A stretch of DNA of 64,000 nucleotides from positions 122,235 to 186,234 of the forward strand of contig JARLGX010000010.1 in NCBI GenBank assembly GCA_031292575.1, read 5' to 3'. Each line of letters starts with the position of its first letter. Position 1 is the stretch's first letter. The position numbers and the translations under genes are program-made. Of this stretch, positions 62,926 through 64,000 are shown one piece after another. Under the pieces are notes generated by a model, which saw nothing but the letters and a program-made list of their open reading frames with translations, was not told the DNA's origin and ran no database searches. This stretch comes from Paludibacter sp. Its GTDB lineage: Bacteria; Bacteroidota; Bacteroidia; Bacteroidales; Paludibacteraceae.

Positions 62926-63834
62926 ATGTTTAAATCATTCAAACTTTATGCAGCCATTGTTTTGGCAATGATTTTTTGGTCATTTTCGTTTATTTGGACG
63001 AGGGTGGCCATACATTCATTTCATCCAATGACGCTTATCACGTTGAGGCTCCTGATTGCTTCAATTCTTTTATTTGTTGTGACAAAATTAACCGGAAAAG
63101 CTCAAAAGCTTCGGAGAAAAGATTTTAAATGGTTTATTTTGCTTGCTTTTTTTGAACCGTTTTTATATTATGTGGGCGAAACCTATGGATTAACAACGGT
63201 TGAATCGACACTGGCTGCCGTAATTGTCTCTACTATTCCACTTTTTGCCCCTGTAATGGCTTTTGTGATTTTACGCGAACGAATTGGTTTGATGAATATA
63301 ACTGGCATTTTGGTATCGTTACTAGGTGTTTTCTTTGTGATTTATGAACCTGGGAGCGGTTTTAATGCCAATCCCGGTGGAGTTGCTCTAATGTTTTTGG
63401 CTGTCTTCTCCGCAATTTGTTATACCACTGTGTTGAGAAAAATCCCAAAATATTATTCCAATATGAATGTGATTTTCTATCAAAGTTTGTTGGGGCTGAT
63501 ATTTTTCATACCTACATTTTTCCTGACGGATTTTCCTACCATACAAAGTATTCGTATCAGTAACGATGCACTTTTAGCCTTATTTATGCTGTCTATTTTT
63601 GCATCTGTGCTTGCATTTGTTTTATTTGCCGGAGTTGTAAGGAAAATTGGAGTTACAAAAACGAATGTGTTTGTAAATCTTATACCTGTTTTTACAGCTA
63701 TTTTTTCCTGGATTATTTTGGATGAAATTCTTTCAATCAGTAAATGGTTTGGAATATTAATCGTTGTAGTTGGGCTTTTTGTCAGTCAATGGGGAAAGAA
63801 TAAGTTTAATAAAGAAGTGGAAGAAGTAATTTGA
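62926..63834 (+). CDS. DMT family transporter (EamA)
   Basis: 302 aa with ten predicted membrane helices in two EamA repeats (about 8-140 and 155-295). Signatures are IFWSFSFIWTRVAIHSFHPMTLITLRLLIASILLFV at the start of the first repeat and SVLAFVLFAGVVRKIGVTKTNVFVNLIPVFTAIFSWIILDE in the second. Members export metabolites across the inner membrane; the substrate is not predictable. It lies 48 bases after the adenosine kinase gene and may be cotranscribed. The bases from 63835 to the window end show no gene. Confidence 0.92.
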   Translation: MFKSFKLYAAIVLAMIFWSFSFIWTRVAIHSFHPMTLITLRLLIASILLFVVTKLTGKAQKLRRKDFKWFILLAFFEPFLYYVGETYGLTTVESTLAAVIVSTIPLFAPVMAFVILRERIGLMNITGILVSLLGVFFVIYEPGSGFNANPGGVALMFLAVFSAICYTTVLRKIPKYYSNMNVIFYQSLLGLIFFIPTFFLTDFPTIQSIRISNDALLALFMLSIFASVLAFVLFAGVVRKIGVTKTNVFVNLIPVFTAIFSWIILDEILSISKWFGILIVVVGLFVSQWGKNKFNKEVEEVI

Positions 63835-64000
63835 ATTCATAATTCAAAACTACTTAGTATAATAACCCGTAGTGCATTTAGACCACAAGTGATTTTAGAT
63901 TGTTGATATTTCTGTTTAATAATTTGTTTATCATTTGAATAACCGTTACAGCGGTGATTTTTGATAGTATTCTTGTTTTATATCCGTCAAAAGACTTAGC

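Overview
The window is an AT-rich bacterial chromosome segment from a member of the Bacteroidota, most likely a Bacteroidales-type anaerobe. Three things point there: recurrent promoter elements of the Bacteroidetes form TTTG-N19/20-TAnnTTTG (usually TATCTTTG), families largely confined to this phylum (DUF4252, DUF5686, DUF3788, lysS with a C-terminal extension next to gpsA and pgi), and a general lack of Shine-Dalgarno sites. There is no plasmid or phage backbone; nearly all genes are chromosomal housekeeping or small accessory genes.

Layout. 1-1.2 kb: 5' part of a 7TM-HD (PgpH-like) gene running off the left edge. 1.3-4.4 kb: NlpC/P60 peptidase, then an ECF sigma / probable anti-sigma / two DUF4252 proteins. 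4.4-8.8 kb: tatA-tatC, a Tat-signal DUF362 protein, a NapH-NapG-like polyferredoxin fusion and a LysE exporter. 8.9-13.6 kb: small enzymes and an unrecognised 528-aa protein with a metal-binding-like tail. 13.7-17 kb: hisC, hisD, a HAD phosphatase and tRNA-Pro. 17.3-22.6 kb: TetR regulator, CDP-alcohol phosphatidyltransferase, GtrA, DUF5686 protein, lipoprotein. 22.6-26.9 kb: pgi, gpsA, lysS. 27.2-32.2 kb: aldehyde/quinone-reduction cluster (aldo/keto reductase, flavodoxin fragment, yqhD, qorB) with HxlR and AraC regulators. 32.3-33.6 kb: repeat-rich zone. 33.6-49.6 kb: envelope and core genes (an AmgK-like kinase fused to a RapZ C-terminal domain, MurU-like transferase, lipid kinase, aroC, slyD, lptD, amidase, mlaD, dnaA, miaA, murB, mltG). 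49.8-52.9 kb: tRNA-Ser, DEAD-box helicase, pabB and a pabC-like gene. 53-60.3 kb: leucine operon. 61-63.8 kb: glutathione peroxidase, tRNA-Asn, adenosine kinase, DMT transporter.

The leucine region is the most interesting part. A perfect promoter (52998-53028) precedes a 20-residue leader peptide made mostly of Leu and Ile codons, a terminator hairpin and a competing 8-bp antiterminator pairing: a complete ribosome-mediated attenuator ahead of leuA-leuC-leuD, a second isopropylmalate/citramalate synthase-like gene, and leuB. Between leuC and leuD sits a four-helix-bundle (S23-like) gene bounded on both sides by oppositely oriented arrays of degenerate 8-bp units (consensus near TTGGCATA). The same arrays occur, without a gene between them, at the junction of leuD and the second synthase. 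This looks like a small insertion cassette with an empty counterpart.
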